DNA of 64,000 nt from Chryseosolibacter sp964563295 (GCA_964563295.1 CAZLWX010000006.1:4702-68701); one strand, 5' to 3'; shown: positions 28,606 to 37,995, numbered from the stretch's first letter. Program-made: numbers and translations. The notes: generated by a model not told the origin, from the sequence alone.

Positions 28606-30066
28606 TCAGATTCCGATGATCAGTTTCTGGCCCGGTTGGATCTTGCTTCCGTTGAGCTTGTTTAGGGACTGGATTTTCTCGACAGTCAGTCCCTCAAACT
28701 TCCGGGTGATGTCCCACAGGGTGTCGCCGGGCTGGACGGTATAGGTCTTCATTCCCGTTAGGTCGACGGACGGAGTACTATTGGCAGCGCTCCGTGTTGA
28801 CGCGACGACGGGTGCGGTTCCGGGTTTTACCCAGATGTTGAGGCGTTGACCAGTACGGATCAGATTGCTATTTAGATTATTCCACTTTCGAATGTCTTCC
28901 ACCCGAACCTTGTAGCGCAGCGCGATGGAGCCGAGTACGTCGCCGCTACGGACCCTGTAGACGACGCGTTCACGTCCATAGGTGCTGCCTGCCATGTTCT
29001 TCGCCAGCATCTCAAGTTCCTTTTTACCAACTTTCGAGGCGGAGTCCAGGATAGCTACACGGTTAAGTTCCAGAATTTCCTTCGCCGCAAGCGGCACATT
29101 GATGATGTAGTTCTTTGATGTTTCGGGAACGGCATTTCGCAGGATTGAAGGATTCAGTTTCTGAAGGTCTTCGACGCATGTGCCGGTAAGGCTGGCGAAC
29201 GTTTCAAAGTTGAGGAATTTATCCACTTGTAGCGTATCGTGACGAACGAGCATCTCGTCGCCTTCATAAATGAAATTGTGCTCATCCAGGTAATTCATCG
29301 TATAAACGATAGCCACAAACTGCGGCACATAAGATCGTGTTTCGCGAGGCAAGTAAGGGTAAATATCCCAGAATGACTTTTTGTACCCCGAGCGGCGGAT
29401 CGCCCGCCTGACATTGCCCGGTCCGGTGTTATAGGCTGCCAGCGCGAGTTCCCAGTCATTAAATATCCGATAGAGATCCTTCAGGTATCGGCATGCGGCA
29501 TCGGTCGACTTCTCGGGGTCCATCCGCTCGTCAATATACCAATCGTTGTGTAAGCCGTAATACCTTCCGGTGGCTGACATGAATTGCCACAGTCCAACGG
29601 CGCGGACGCGGGAAACGGCCCGGGCGTTCAGTCCGGACTCAATAATAGAAAGATACTTCAACTCGTCGGGCAAGTTGTGTTTTGCCAGGGATTTTTCGAA
29701 CAATGGGAAATACAGATTCTTGCGCCGGATCATCAGACGCGTGTATTCCCGATCCTTGACTGTAAAGTAGTTGATGAAGGCGTGAGTCTTATTGTTATAA
29801 GTAAGCGGAATTGTTTGTTCAATGCAGGCGAGGCGATCGCGGAGAACATCCGGGTCATCGTCACCAGGCACATATTCAAGCTCGGAAGGCTGATAGAAGT
29901 ACACGTAGTCGGCGGTATCTTCCTTATACAGCATTTCTTCTTCGGCTTCGGCGACTTCAATGGAGTCGATTACTAACGAATCGGGTTGAAGTGTTTCTTC
30001 GGATAAGATCTCCTGGCCAAGCGCCGCGCGCGAAAAAAAGACCAGCAGGTAAAAAAATCGTTTCAT
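28606..30066 (-). CDS. mltD: Lytic transglycosylase with two LysM domains, MltD-like
   Basis: It cleaves peptidoglycan glycan strands in the periplasm. The order is a signal peptide (1-17), then an SLT/GH23 domain (about 118-270), then two LysM repeats at about 370-413 (YRVRSGDVLGSIALRYKV) and 443-486 (YTVQPGDTLWDITRKF). The catalytic Glu is E143 in IIESGLNARAVS, followed by the GLWQFM motif (158-163). Its ATG overlaps the gatA stop in the tetranucleotide ATGA, so it is coupled to gatA. It is probably the third gene of tatA-gatA-mltD. Confidence 0.94.
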   Translation of the reverse strand: MKRFFYLLVFFSRAALGQEILSEETLQPDSLVIDSIEVAEAEEEMLYKEDTADYVYFYQPSELEYVPGDDDPDVLRDRLACIEQTIPLTYNNKTHAFINYFTVKDREYTRLMIRRKNLYFPLFEKSLAKHNLPDELKYLSIIESGLNARAVSRVRAVGLWQFMSATGRYYGLHNDWYIDERMDPEKSTDAACRYLKDLYRIFNDWELALAAYNTGPGNVRRAIRRSGYKKSFWDIYPYLPRETRSYVPQFVAIVYTMNYLDEHNFIYEGDEMLVRHDTLQVDKFLNFETFASLTGTCVEDLQKLNPSILRNAVPETSKNYIINVPLAAKEILELNRVAILDSASKVGKKELEMLAKNMAGSTYGRERVVYRVRSGDVLGSIALRYKVRVEDIRKWNNLNSNLIRTGQRLNIWVKPGTAPVVASTRSAANSTPSVDLTGMKTYTVQPGDTLWDITRKFEGLTVEKIQSLNKLNGSKIQPGQKLIIGI

Positions 30067-31496
30067 GCCCCGCTTAGATTCAGTACTTGTCTCGAAAAAT
30101 GTAAAAGTTTTCCTTCGTTAAAATCGTCAGCCAAAATTTGCAGACCCACTGGCAGTCCTTGCTCGTCTTTTCCACAGGGAACTGAAATCGCTGGAATGCC
30201 TGCCACATTAGCCTGAACGGAAAAAAGATCGGCCAAGTACATCGCGAGCGGATTATCGGTATGCTGCCCCAGTTTAAACGCTGTTGTTGGCGTTGTGGGC
30301 ATCACGATAAAATCAAAACGGGTGAGTATTTCCCTGGTCTTCTCGCGGATGATCCGTCGAACTTTCTGCGCCTTGGTATAATAGGCATCGTAGTAACGGG
30401 CACTCAGTACAAATGTACCCAATAAAATCCTTCGCTGCACTTCCTTTCCAAAGGATTCCGACCGAGTCTTTTTATACATAGAGTGGAGGTCAGTGCTGGA
30501 CGGGCTTCGATACCCGTAGCGAACGCCGTCAAACCGGGACAGGTTGGAGCTCGCTTCGGCCGCTGCCAGGATGTAATACGTCGGCAGGATATAGTCCATC
30601 AGCGGAAAGTCAACATCAGAAACCGTGTGCCCATCACTCTTAAGTTTTCCGATGATTTCAGTGATGTTGCGTTGTATTGCGGGCTGTAGGGCTTCAGCGT
30701 TTGGTTCGCGCATGCGGGCGATCTTGTATTTCCGCCGGGAATCTTTTTCAATCTCGTTCACATACGAGACGACCGGCTGTCGCGATGAGGTGCTGTCCGC
30801 CACATCATGACCGGCGATGACCTCGAGTACCAGGGCGATGTCGTCGACATGTTTTCCCAGAATGCCAATGCAATCGAAAGATGACCCATAGGCGATCAGG
30901 CCGTAGCGCGAAATACGGGAGTAGGTGGGCTTGAGGCCAATGACACCACAGAATGCCGCCGGTTGGCGCACCGATCCGCCAGTGTCGGATCCGAGGGAGA
31001 TGAGGCATAAGTCCGCCATGACCGCTACGGCTGAGCCTCCCGAAGAACCACCCGGAACGCGCGTGTTGTCCAGTTCATTCAACACGGGTCCAAAAGCGGA
31101 GTTCTCGTTTGACGAACCCATGGCGAATTCATCGCAGTTTTGTCTCCCGATAATAATGGCGTCTTCATCAAGAAGACGCTGAATTGCTGTTGCGTTGTAT
31201 TGGGCGATAAAGCCATCCAGGATCCGGCTTGCGGCTTGCAGCGGATGGTCTTTGAACGATAAAACGTCCTTAATACCGATCACCATCCCGGCGAGTTTGC
31301 CGGCGGTGTTTGACTTGATACGAGAATCGATTTCCGAAGCACGTTGTATCGCTTCGGCTTCGTACACACTCAAAAAAACATTGAGGTGTTTCTTATTGCG
31401 AATGTTGGTGAGGTAGTGCCTGACTAGTTCCTCGCAGGTGAGGGTGCCGCGATGCAGTTCGTTCCGTATGTCGCGGAATGACGCGTACGCTTTCAA
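30063..31496 (-). CDS. gatA: Asp-tRNA(Asn)/Glu-tRNA(Gln) amidotransferase subunit A (amidase)
   Basis: In GatCAB this subunit hydrolyses glutamine and supplies ammonia to amidate mischarged tRNA. The amidase Ser-cisSer-Lys triad is K76 (GIKDV), S151 (GGSSGGS) and S175 (SDTGGSVRQPA), at the spacing seen in GatA. At 477 residues it matches GatA rather than a short general amidase. gatB and gatC are not adjacent. The start is TTG at 31496: tatA ends in the same frame only one codon upstream, and no ATG precedes the conserved N-terminus. A stand-alone amidase remains possible. Confidence 0.87.
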   Translation of the reverse strand: MKAYASFRDIRNELHRGTLTCEELVRHYLTNIRNKKHLNVFLSVYEAEAIQRASEIDSRIKSNTAGKLAGMVIGIKDVLSFKDHPLQAASRILDGFIAQYNATAIQRLLDEDAIIIGRQNCDEFAMGSSNENSAFGPVLNELDNTRVPGGSSGGSAVAVMADLCLISLGSDTGGSVRQPAAFCGVIGLKPTYSRISRYGLIAYGSSFDCIGILGKHVDDIALVLEVIAGHDVADSTSSRQPVVSYVNEIEKDSRRKYKIARMREPNAEALQPAIQRNITEIIGKLKSDGHTVSDVDFPLMDYILPTYYILAAAEASSNLSRFDGVRYGYRSPSSTDLHSMYKKTRSESFGKEVQRRILLGTFVLSARYYDAYYTKAQKVRRIIREKTREILTRFDFIVMPTTPTTAFKLGQHTDNPLAMYLADLFSVQANVAGIPAISVPCGKDEQGLPVGLQILADDFNEGKLLHFSRQVLNLSGA

Positions 31497-31499
31497 CGC

Positions 31500-31715
31500 T
31501 TATCTCCCTTCCTCGATTTTGTTCGCCTCTTTGGTGGACTCTTCAACTTCCTTCTTGACGTCTTTCACAGCGTCCTTGAATTCGCGAACACCCTTACCAA
31601 GGCCCTTCATGAAATCGGGGATCTTCTTTGCGCCGAAAAAGACTAACACAAAAAGGCCAATGACAAGAATCTCCTGCATTCCCAAATTGCCCAAAAACAG
31701 CAGTATCGCTTTCAT
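31500..31715 (-). CDS. tatA: Sec-independent translocase protein TatA/E
   Basis: TatA oligomers form the pore for folded, twin-arginine proteins at the inner membrane. The 71-residue protein has the typical plan: a short periplasmic N-terminus, one transmembrane helix (ILVIGLFVLVFFG), the FGAKKIPD hinge, an amphipathic helix (FMKGLGKGVREFKDAV) and a charged tail. The first ATG is at 31715. The ATG 12 codons on (MQEILVIG) is nearer to the usual start. gatA begins one codon after its stop. tatC is not in the window. Confidence 0.93.
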   Translation of the reverse strand: MKAILLFLGNLGMQEILVIGLFVLVFFGAKKIPDFMKGLGKGVREFKDAVKDVKKEVEESTKEANKIEEGR

Positions 31716-31738
31716 ATGAATATTTTTAAAGGTAACGA

Positions 31739-31746
31739 CAAAAGTA
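31739..31746 (-). promoter_or_regulatory. Putative -7 promoter box for tatA-gatA-mltD
   Basis: The minus strand reads TACTTTTG, an exact TAnnTTTG match, 23 bases before the first tatA ATG. It lies in the 80-base spacer after the EnvC-like gene. Confidence 0.42.
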
Positions 31747-31795
31747 GGGGAAAAATCCCAAGAAAGATAGATAACAGTTAAAGTTTACTAAGCGC

Positions 31796-32986
31796 TCACA
31801 TACTGCGCAACCAGGCCTGAGGGTCAAGGGCCTTTGTTTGCTTCCGGATCTGAAACCGGAGCTCGGAAACTCCTTCGTAGTTTGCAATCACACTTCCGAG
31901 CTCCTGGTCGAGCAGTACTTTCTGCCCTTCTTTTACATAAACGTCCTTTAACCCGGCATAGACGGTAAAATACTCACCGTGCTTAACCAGCACGGTGCTG
32001 CCGATGGTAGGCAAAAAAGCTACCGACCGAACCTCGCCTTCAAAAACGCATCGCACTTTTTCATTGGCACGCGTCTGGATATTGACGCCCTCGTTTTGCA
32101 TGACTATTCCTTTGAGGACCGGGTGGTTCTGAATTCCGAATTTTTGGGAAATGAAGCCCGAAGCGACCGGCCAGGGCAGCTTGTGTTTGTTTTCCTCAAA
32201 GGAGGCTGAAAGCGTGACCGCCGAGGAGGCTTTGGCCGCCGCCGCTTCCCGGGCCAACTCCTCGCGAATAATGTCTTCGATCAACCGGTCAAGCCGGGCG
32301 ATCGCCTGTCGCGTATTGTCCAGATCGTGTTTTAGCTTTTTTTCCTGTTTTTCCAGGGTCTTCACCAGGTTGCTTTGCTTGGATTTGAGGGATTCGAGCT
32401 GTTTGTTTTCACTCAGTTCATCCTTGAGGAGATTGTTTTTTTCCTGGCGCTGAGTTTCGATCTGACTCACCTTGCCGGAGAGCTCGGCTTGTACCTCCAA
32501 AATCATCTGCGCCTGAAGAGCGCGGGTCTGACCGTATTGCTGCATGTAGCGCAGGCGCATGATCAATTGATCAAAGGAGGCCGACGAAAAAAGAAAGGTA
32601 AGTCGCGTCGTACTGTTGCTCGCTTTCTGCGCACCGAACAACATGGCCGCGTATTCTTTTTTTAGTTTCTCCAGGTCGGAAGCCAGGGCGTCGATGATGT
32701 CCTTATTCTCAGCCATTTCGATGTCGAGGTAGCTGATCTCGCGTTTGATCGACGCAATGAGTTTTTCCTGTTCGAAGATGCGCTGGTTGAGTGCACTCAA
32801 CTCGCCGAGGGTATTCTCTTTTTTCTCGGAGGTCTCATCGAGTATTCTTTCGACTTCTTTTATTTTGGCGAGATTCTGCTGCTTCTCGCGCTGCAGCTGT
32901 GCCTTGGTCTTTTTTTGGGCGTATGCGGCTACAGTACAAAGGGAGAGGATAAGGATGATAGCATACCGGTAACTACCTCCGGACAT
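31796..32986 (-). CDS. Murein hydrolase activator, EnvC-like (degenerate M23 domain)
   Basis: EnvC proteins activate peptidoglycan amidases at division sites. Here a signal peptide (1-23) is followed by a long coiled coil (about 25-250, e.g. KIKEVERILDETSEKKE and LERLEKQ-like heptads) and a C-terminal LytM/M23 fold (about 275-396). The M23 metal residues are missing: HxGxD reads NEGVN and the HxH strand reads LRFQI. It should therefore regulate rather than cleave. Its start overlaps the DUF4292 gene by 14 bases. It is the last gene of an envelope operon running from about 36491. Confidence 0.88.
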   Translation of the reverse strand: MSGGSYRYAIILILSLCTVAAYAQKKTKAQLQREKQQNLAKIKEVERILDETSEKKENTLGELSALNQRIFEQEKLIASIKREISYLDIEMAENKDIIDALASDLEKLKKEYAAMLFGAQKASNSTTRLTFLFSSASFDQLIMRLRYMQQYGQTRALQAQMILEVQAELSGKVSQIETQRQEKNNLLKDELSENKQLESLKSKQSNLVKTLEKQEKKLKHDLDNTRQAIARLDRLIEDIIREELAREAAAAKASSAVTLSASFEENKHKLPWPVASGFISQKFGIQNHPVLKGIVMQNEGVNIQTRANEKVRCVFEGEVRSVAFLPTIGSTVLVKHGEYFTVYAGLKDVYVKEGQKVLLDQELGSVIANYEGVSELRFQIRKQTKALDPQAWLRSM

Positions 32987-33728
32987 ATCGTTTTGGAATA
33001 TTGAAATTCGGGATCTTGTCGCGGTCGCTGACTTCTGCCTTGGCGTATTCGAAGATGATGGTGGTGTTCAGCAGTCCTGTAACGGATTTATAGTACAAAT
33101 TGATGGTGCCATTGTACGGGAAGACCATGTTCTCAACCGGCTGAAAATTCGAGTAGTTAATGACAAGAGAATTGCTGCTGTTGCCTTCCTTGAATTCGAC
33201 CTTTTCAATCTTCATGCTCGCCGCGTTCACATAATTGGTAACGTCGATGTGGCCGACTTGTTGTTTAAGCAAGTACATGGAACTTTCCTGCAACACTTCT
33301 TCGTCCTCCGAGCGGGGAAAAAGAAGATTACCCAGCATAGCGGCCTGTATAATATCGTAGTTGATATCGATATTGAAACGTTTTGACAGTTCAGGGTACT
33401 CAAACACGAAGTATTCTTTGTCTACAGTGCTGACAATGGTTATCGAATCCTTGTTGATCAGAGCCTTACCGCCCTGGATGCCCACCACATTAAACGTCAT
33501 CCAGATTACACTGTCCTTGCGCATCTTAATGTGGGCTTTCACGTCGCGTTCCTTGTTGGCATCACGCAAGATCATGCGAGCGCGGCCCTGAAAGTTTGCG
33601 AAGTCCATCTCGGCAATATTCAGCGTCAGCTTAGGGATGTCGATGGTGGTGGTTAATACTTTTTTACTGCAGGAAGACAATGACAGGACACATGCGGCGG
33701 TGACCAAGAACCAAAGGCTCTTATTCAT
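32973..33728 (-). CDS. DUF4292 outer-membrane lipoprotein, LolB-like candidate
   Basis: From the ATG at 33728, MNKSLWFLVTAACVLSLSSC is a type II signal peptide with lipobox LSSC and lipidated Cys20, giving 251 residues. The open frame extends 13 codons upstream, but that part lies inside the TPR gene and precedes the signal peptide. The mature protein has the pattern FQGRARMILRD, then VIWMTFNVVGIQGGKALI, and alternating beta-strands to the end. This recalls the LolA/LolB half-barrel, but it is an inference from pattern only. The start overlaps the TPR gene stop by 8 bases (ATGAATAA) and the 3' end overlaps EnvC. Confidence 0.82.
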   Translation of the reverse strand: MNKSLWFLVTAACVLSLSSCSKKVLTTTIDIPKLTLNIAEMDFANFQGRARMILRDANKERDVKAHIKMRKDSVIWMTFNVVGIQGGKALINKDSITIVSTVDKEYFVFEYPELSKRFNIDINYDIIQAAMLGNLLFPRSEDEEVLQESSMYLLKQQVGHIDVTNYVNAASMKIEKVEFKEGNSSNSLVINYSNFQPVENMVFPYNGTINLYYKSVTGLLNTTIIFEYAKAEVSDRDKIPNFNIPKRYVRR

Positions 33729-35490
33729 AGATTTTACGGTTGGCAATTTTCTTATTGAGTATTTCACTGTTCGCGTTCATACCCCGTGCCTTCTCCCATT
33801 GTTTTACCGCGCCATCGACATCGCCCAACTGATAAAGAATATCTCCATAATGTTCAAAGTGGGTGGCGTTTGCTTTTCCCGTGCTAATAGCCCGCTCCAT
33901 GACTTTTTTCGCCTCCCTGTACTTTTGCCGGACATACAACACCCAGGCATGGGTATCCAGAAAGGTAGGATTATCCGGGTTATTTTTGATCAATGTGGCT
34001 GACATTTTTTCGGCCTTGTCAAGATTTTCTTTGCGCTGAGCGAGGTGATAACTGTAGTTATTCAACACAATTGAGTTTTCGGGATTTTGAGCCAGTGCCT
34101 CCTCATAGGCTTTGTCTGAGCGTACAAAATCATGCGTCGCGTCATAAGAATCACCCAGCATGGCATTGATCTCGCCGAGGAGCCGCACGTTCGATGAAGA
34201 TAATTTTTTTGCCTGCTCGAACGAGGCAATTGCCTCATCGAACATTCGCTGTCTCAGGTGGCTGTAGCCAAGGAAGTAATGGATCAAACCCTGGTTGGGA
34301 TATCGCTCCAACGCCTCCTCTGCATGTTTTGCGGCGTCGTCCCATTCCTCCAGCTGTGTTTCCAGGTACAAAAGATTCTCCCAGACCTCGAAGCCCACTT
34401 CGCCGAGTTCAATAGCCTTCGTGTATTCGCGCAGCGCTTCCCTGCTTTTCCTGATCGATAGGAAAAGGTCACCGCCGACGATCCTCACACTTGCATTGTT
34501 GGGGTTGGTGGCGACCAGCTTTTCGAATAACGATGATACGAATGCTTCCTTGGCGGGATCAGGCGCGTTCCTGGTCTTGTTGTCGTGCAGTTCGGCGTTA
34601 TAGGCGCTGACGATAATAATTTTGCTGTTCACGTCGACGCTGGGATCGTCGAACAACGCCACGAGCAGGGGCTTGGCTTTTTCTTCCAGGCCAGCATCGC
34701 GATAAAATCCGGCGAGCAGCATTTTTGCGCTTCCGGCATGTGAATTGGTGGAGACAAATTTCTCGAGACTGGCGATGGCCTCATTGCGCAGATCTTTTCG
34801 CGAGAGCAATTCGGCGAACGCCATGACAAAGCGCTCCTCGTCAGGGAACGCATCGACAAGCTTTTGGCCCTCGGCAAGTCCCTCCCTGATTTTGCCTGCT
34901 TCAAGGTACAGCCGGGCTTTTTCGATCGACGAAATTTCATTAATGCCGAAAACATCCTCGGCGCGATCATAAGTTCGTATAGCGTCGTCCGGCTTGTTGG
35001 AATAGACATAAACCGCCGCCAGCTCGTACAGGTAGTGCTCAGAGCCGTCGACCTCCCTCATCATGGTTTCATAGGCGGTTGCTGCTTCATCATACCGTCC
35101 CAGGCCCGTGTAGATGTTGGCTGCCAGGAGATAGAAATATTTATTTGACTTTTCCAACCGAAGCGCATTCTCGATACTCAGGGATGCCTTGATCAGATCG
35201 TCATGCTTGTTGCCGCGTGCCAGCACTTCAGCAATCTTGTAGTGCACGGTAGCATTTTCGGGATTGATTTCCAGGGCACGCTGGTAATACAACAGGGCTT
35301 TGGCGTAGTCTTCAAGGATGAAAAACTTTTCCCCTTCAGTAAAATAGAATTCGGCCTCGCGCATGCGAAGACCTTGCGGCGCATCGTCAGCGCCCTTCTT
35401 TTTCCGCTGCGCCGATGATGGCACCGGCAGCAGAAATAGGAGCATCAGAAACAGGTACAACGGGAAAATATGTCGGATGATCGCCCTCAC
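33721..35490 (-). CDS. Secreted tetratricopeptide-repeat protein
   Basis: A signal peptide (1-27, ending SSAQ) precedes about 560 residues of tandem TPR units. Clear examples are YAKALLYYQRALEINPENATV (about 63), REALREYTKAIELGEVGFEV (about 356) and DKAYEEALAQNPENSIVLNN (about 480). There is no catalytic domain, so a periplasmic scaffold is likely. It starts at GTG (35490), overlapping the nucleotidyltransferase stop as GTGA. It overlaps DUF4292 at the other end, which puts it firmly inside the envelope operon. Confidence 0.88.
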   Translation of the reverse strand: MRAIIRHIFPLYLFLMLLFLLPVPSSAQRKKKGADDAPQGLRMREAEFYFTEGEKFFILEDYAKALLYYQRALEINPENATVHYKIAEVLARGNKHDDLIKASLSIENALRLEKSNKYFYLLAANIYTGLGRYDEAATAYETMMREVDGSEHYLYELAAVYVYSNKPDDAIRTYDRAEDVFGINEISSIEKARLYLEAGKIREGLAEGQKLVDAFPDEERFVMAFAELLSRKDLRNEAIASLEKFVSTNSHAGSAKMLLAGFYRDAGLEEKAKPLLVALFDDPSVDVNSKIIIVSAYNAELHDNKTRNAPDPAKEAFVSSLFEKLVATNPNNASVRIVGGDLFLSIRKSREALREYTKAIELGEVGFEVWENLLYLETQLEEWDDAAKHAEEALERYPNQGLIHYFLGYSHLRQRMFDEAIASFEQAKKLSSSNVRLLGEINAMLGDSYDATHDFVRSDKAYEEALAQNPENSIVLNNYSYHLAQRKENLDKAEKMSATLIKNNPDNPTFLDTHAWVLYVRQKYREAKKVMERAISTGKANATHFEHYGDILYQLGDVDGAVKQWEKARGMNANSEILNKKIANRKIYE

Positions 35491-36491
35491 GAAAAAGTAT
35501 TATAATCGCCCACACTCAGGTCATGCGGCTTACCTTCAAAATTAACGAAATTCCCCAACATGCTGTTTTCAAAGACCGCCCAGGAGATGCGCGAGTTCGA
35601 CTGAATGATCGAATTGCGGATGCGGCTGTCGGAGATGCGGCAATTGTCGCCGATGGAAACGAATGGACCGATTACGGAGTCCTCGATCACCGTCCCTTCT
35701 CCAATAAAGCAGGGCTTGATGACGACCGAGTTCTTCAATTGAGCCGTGGATGAGATCAACGGTTGGTCTTGAATAAACTCCAGGTAACGGCTGTTTGTCT
35801 GGACCGTAACATTCTTGTTTCCACAGTCCAGCCATTCGCGTACTTTGCCCGGCGAAAACCGCGCACCTTTGCGCCTGAGATTTTCAAGCGCCGTGGTGAA
35901 CTGGAATTCACCTTTTTCTTTGATGTCGTTATCAATGAGGTACTGCATTTCGAGCCCCAGGCTTTCGCCTTCGCGGAAAAAATAGATGCCGATGATCGCC
36001 AGGTCAGAAACAAACTCGGAAGGCTTTTCAACAAAGGCGGTAATCTCATTTTTCTCGTTGACTTTGACGACCCCGAATTGCGAGGGATCCTCCACCTGCT
36101 GTACCCAGATAATACCGTCTTTGCTGATGTCGAGGGTGAAGTCAGCCTTAAAAAGTGTATCGGCAAACGCGACAATAATTTTTCCCTGGAAGAGTTCACG
36201 CGCAAAGAGCAGTGCGTGAGAGATTCCCAATGCCTCTGTCTGGTAATAGATCTTGCCGACGGCGCCCACCTCTCCAGCGATCTTCAGGAGATTCTCTTCA
36301 ACATCCTTGCCAAATGACGGATGAATGATAAATCCAACTGTTTTTATCTTTTCAGGAGAAACTTTGGCGATATCTTCTACAAGCCTGTGAACGATAGGCT
36401 TCCCCGCAATAGGCAGCAGGGGCTTTGGCACGGTGAGGGTGTGGGGCCGAAGTCGCTTACCCAATCCGGCCATCGGAATGATAATGTTCAT
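35487..36491 (-). CDS. Sugar-phosphate nucleotidyltransferase with left-handed beta-helix tail
   Basis: The N-terminal domain starts MNIIIPMAGLGKRLRPHT and has VPKPLLPIAGKPI, the NTP-binding signature of glucose-1-phosphate thymidylyl/uridylyltransferases. FADTLFKADF (about 112) contains the metal-binding Asp. Residues about 245-330 form hexapeptide repeats (e.g. SVVIKPCFIGEGTVIEDSVIG), as in GlmU-like or GDP-mannose enzymes. It makes an NDP-sugar for surface polysaccharide. The exact sugar is unknown. It is the first gene of the block that leads into TPR, DUF4292 and EnvC. Confidence 0.87.
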   Translation of the reverse strand: MNIIIPMAGLGKRLRPHTLTVPKPLLPIAGKPIVHRLVEDIAKVSPEKIKTVGFIIHPSFGKDVEENLLKIAGEVGAVGKIYYQTEALGISHALLFARELFQGKIIVAFADTLFKADFTLDISKDGIIWVQQVEDPSQFGVVKVNEKNEITAFVEKPSEFVSDLAIIGIYFFREGESLGLEMQYLIDNDIKEKGEFQFTTALENLRRKGARFSPGKVREWLDCGNKNVTVQTNSRYLEFIQDQPLISSTAQLKNSVVIKPCFIGEGTVIEDSVIGPFVSIGDNCRISDSRIRNSIIQSNSRISWAVFENSMLGNFVNFEGKPHDLSVGDYNTFS

Positions 36492-36552
36492 GCGGTATAA
36501 GTTCAGTTCAAACTCAGGTAATCCGGAAGAGGCCGATCAAGTTAGTAAAAAA

Positions 36553-37995
36553 TCAGGCCACCGGATCGACTGAAAACCTCTTCTCGACAACGTATACGAC
36601 GGCCATCGCGGTTACGCAGACCAACAGGTGAAAACCGGTGGCAAGCCATTGATCCGGTATACCAATTGAGTTGGTTCCATACACGACGGCCAATGTTGCC
36701 GCAATGTAGGCTGTTGACCTTCCGATGGTGTAGGGAACCGGAAAATATTTTTGACCGATCAAATATGTTGCACACGCCATTCCAAAATAGCACAATAGTG
36801 CGGCCCAACTGCTCCCCAGGTAGCCAGCAACGGGAATTAGAAAGTAATTCGCCGCAATCGTGACGATGACACCCCCCAACGTAACAAGAGTACCGAAATA
36901 TGTTCGATCTGTGATTTTGAACCATACTGAAAAATTATAGTACATGCCGAGGAAGAGGTAAGCCAACAAGAGGATGGGCACAATGTATAAGCCCTCCCAG
37001 TACTCCGCCTGACCCAGAAAATGTTTGAGAATATCCAGGTTCACCGACACGACAAGAAGAATGATGCAACAAGCGATGACGAAATAGTGATTGACCCTCG
37101 CGAACAGGTGTGGAGAATTTTTCTCGGCGGCATTCGAAAAGAAGAATGGCTCCGCGGCATAACGGAAGGCCTGTATCGCGAGATTCATGAGAACCGCCAG
37201 CTTGTAGGCAGCGCCGAAGACCCCGAGGGCATATAACTTGCTTTGACCAGAATAGAAATTCTCCGGCAACCATTTCTCGAGTGTGATCCGGGAAAACATC
37301 TCATTAGTGATGCCGGCGAGGCCGGTCAGCATGATGGGGTACGCGTACGAGAGCGTCGGCGGCGTCAGCTCTTTGTCGTACAAGGGCCTCCAGGCGATCA
37401 GGCTCCGGGCAAAGAACAAGAGGTAGAACCCGTTGGCTGCGAGGTTGGCAAGGATGACCAGGCCAACATCGGGCGTAGGCCCGGAAGCAATAACCAGGAA
37501 GTAAATATTGAGTCCCACGAGGATAGCAATGTTGACCAACTTTCCGAAAGCGAAACGCCACGCTTCTTTGCGCCAACGCAAGCGCGCGAAGGGAATGGCC
37601 ACCGCGGCGTCGATGAACATGATCAAGGCCAACCAGATCACCAGGTCCGTACGGCCGGGCACTTCCATATAATCTGCGATGCCGTCCGCAAAAAGAATAA
37701 ACACCAGCGAGAGAAATCCACTGATAGCGATAACAACCGTCTGGGTTATGTTGAATACCTTTTTTTCGTCGGCGCCGGGCTTACTTGCAAATCTGAAGTA
37801 CGCCGTTTCCATGCCGAACATATACACGGTGTTGATGACGGCAACGAAAGCGTAGAGTTTGGTGATCACACCATATTCTTCCGGCGCGAAAACTCCCGTG
37901 TGCAGCCTCACAAGCAGGAAGTTCAGGAACCTCGGAACGATGCTCCCAAGACCATACAAGGCTGTTTCGCCTGCCAGGCGTCGGAGCTTGCTCAT
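36553..37995 (-). CDS. Polysaccharide flippase, MATE/Wzx-like
   Basis: The 480-residue protein has about 12-14 hydrophobic segments and the N-terminal pattern LAGETALYGLGSIVPRFLNFLLV seen in oligosaccharide flippases (residues 7-29). It should move lipid-linked sugar units across the inner membrane. It ends 61 bases before the nucleotidyltransferase start on the same strand, which fits a shared polysaccharide role. In related genomes I recall a dUTPase gene near this position. None is present here. Confidence 0.87.
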   Translation of the reverse strand: MSKLRRLAGETALYGLGSIVPRFLNFLLVRLHTGVFAPEEYGVITKLYAFVAVINTVYMFGMETAYFRFASKPGADEKKVFNITQTVVIAISGFLSLVFILFADGIADYMEVPGRTDLVIWLALIMFIDAAVAIPFARLRWRKEAWRFAFGKLVNIAILVGLNIYFLVIASGPTPDVGLVILANLAANGFYLLFFARSLIAWRPLYDKELTPPTLSYAYPIMLTGLAGITNEMFSRITLEKWLPENFYSGQSKLYALGVFGAAYKLAVLMNLAIQAFRYAAEPFFFSNAAEKNSPHLFARVNHYFVIACCIILLVVSVNLDILKHFLGQAEYWEGLYIVPILLLAYLFLGMYYNFSVWFKITDRTYFGTLVTLGGVIVTIAANYFLIPVAGYLGSSWAALLCYFGMACATYLIGQKYFPVPYTIGRSTAYIAATLAVVYGTNSIGIPDQWLATGFHLLVCVTAMAVVYVVEKRFSVDPVA

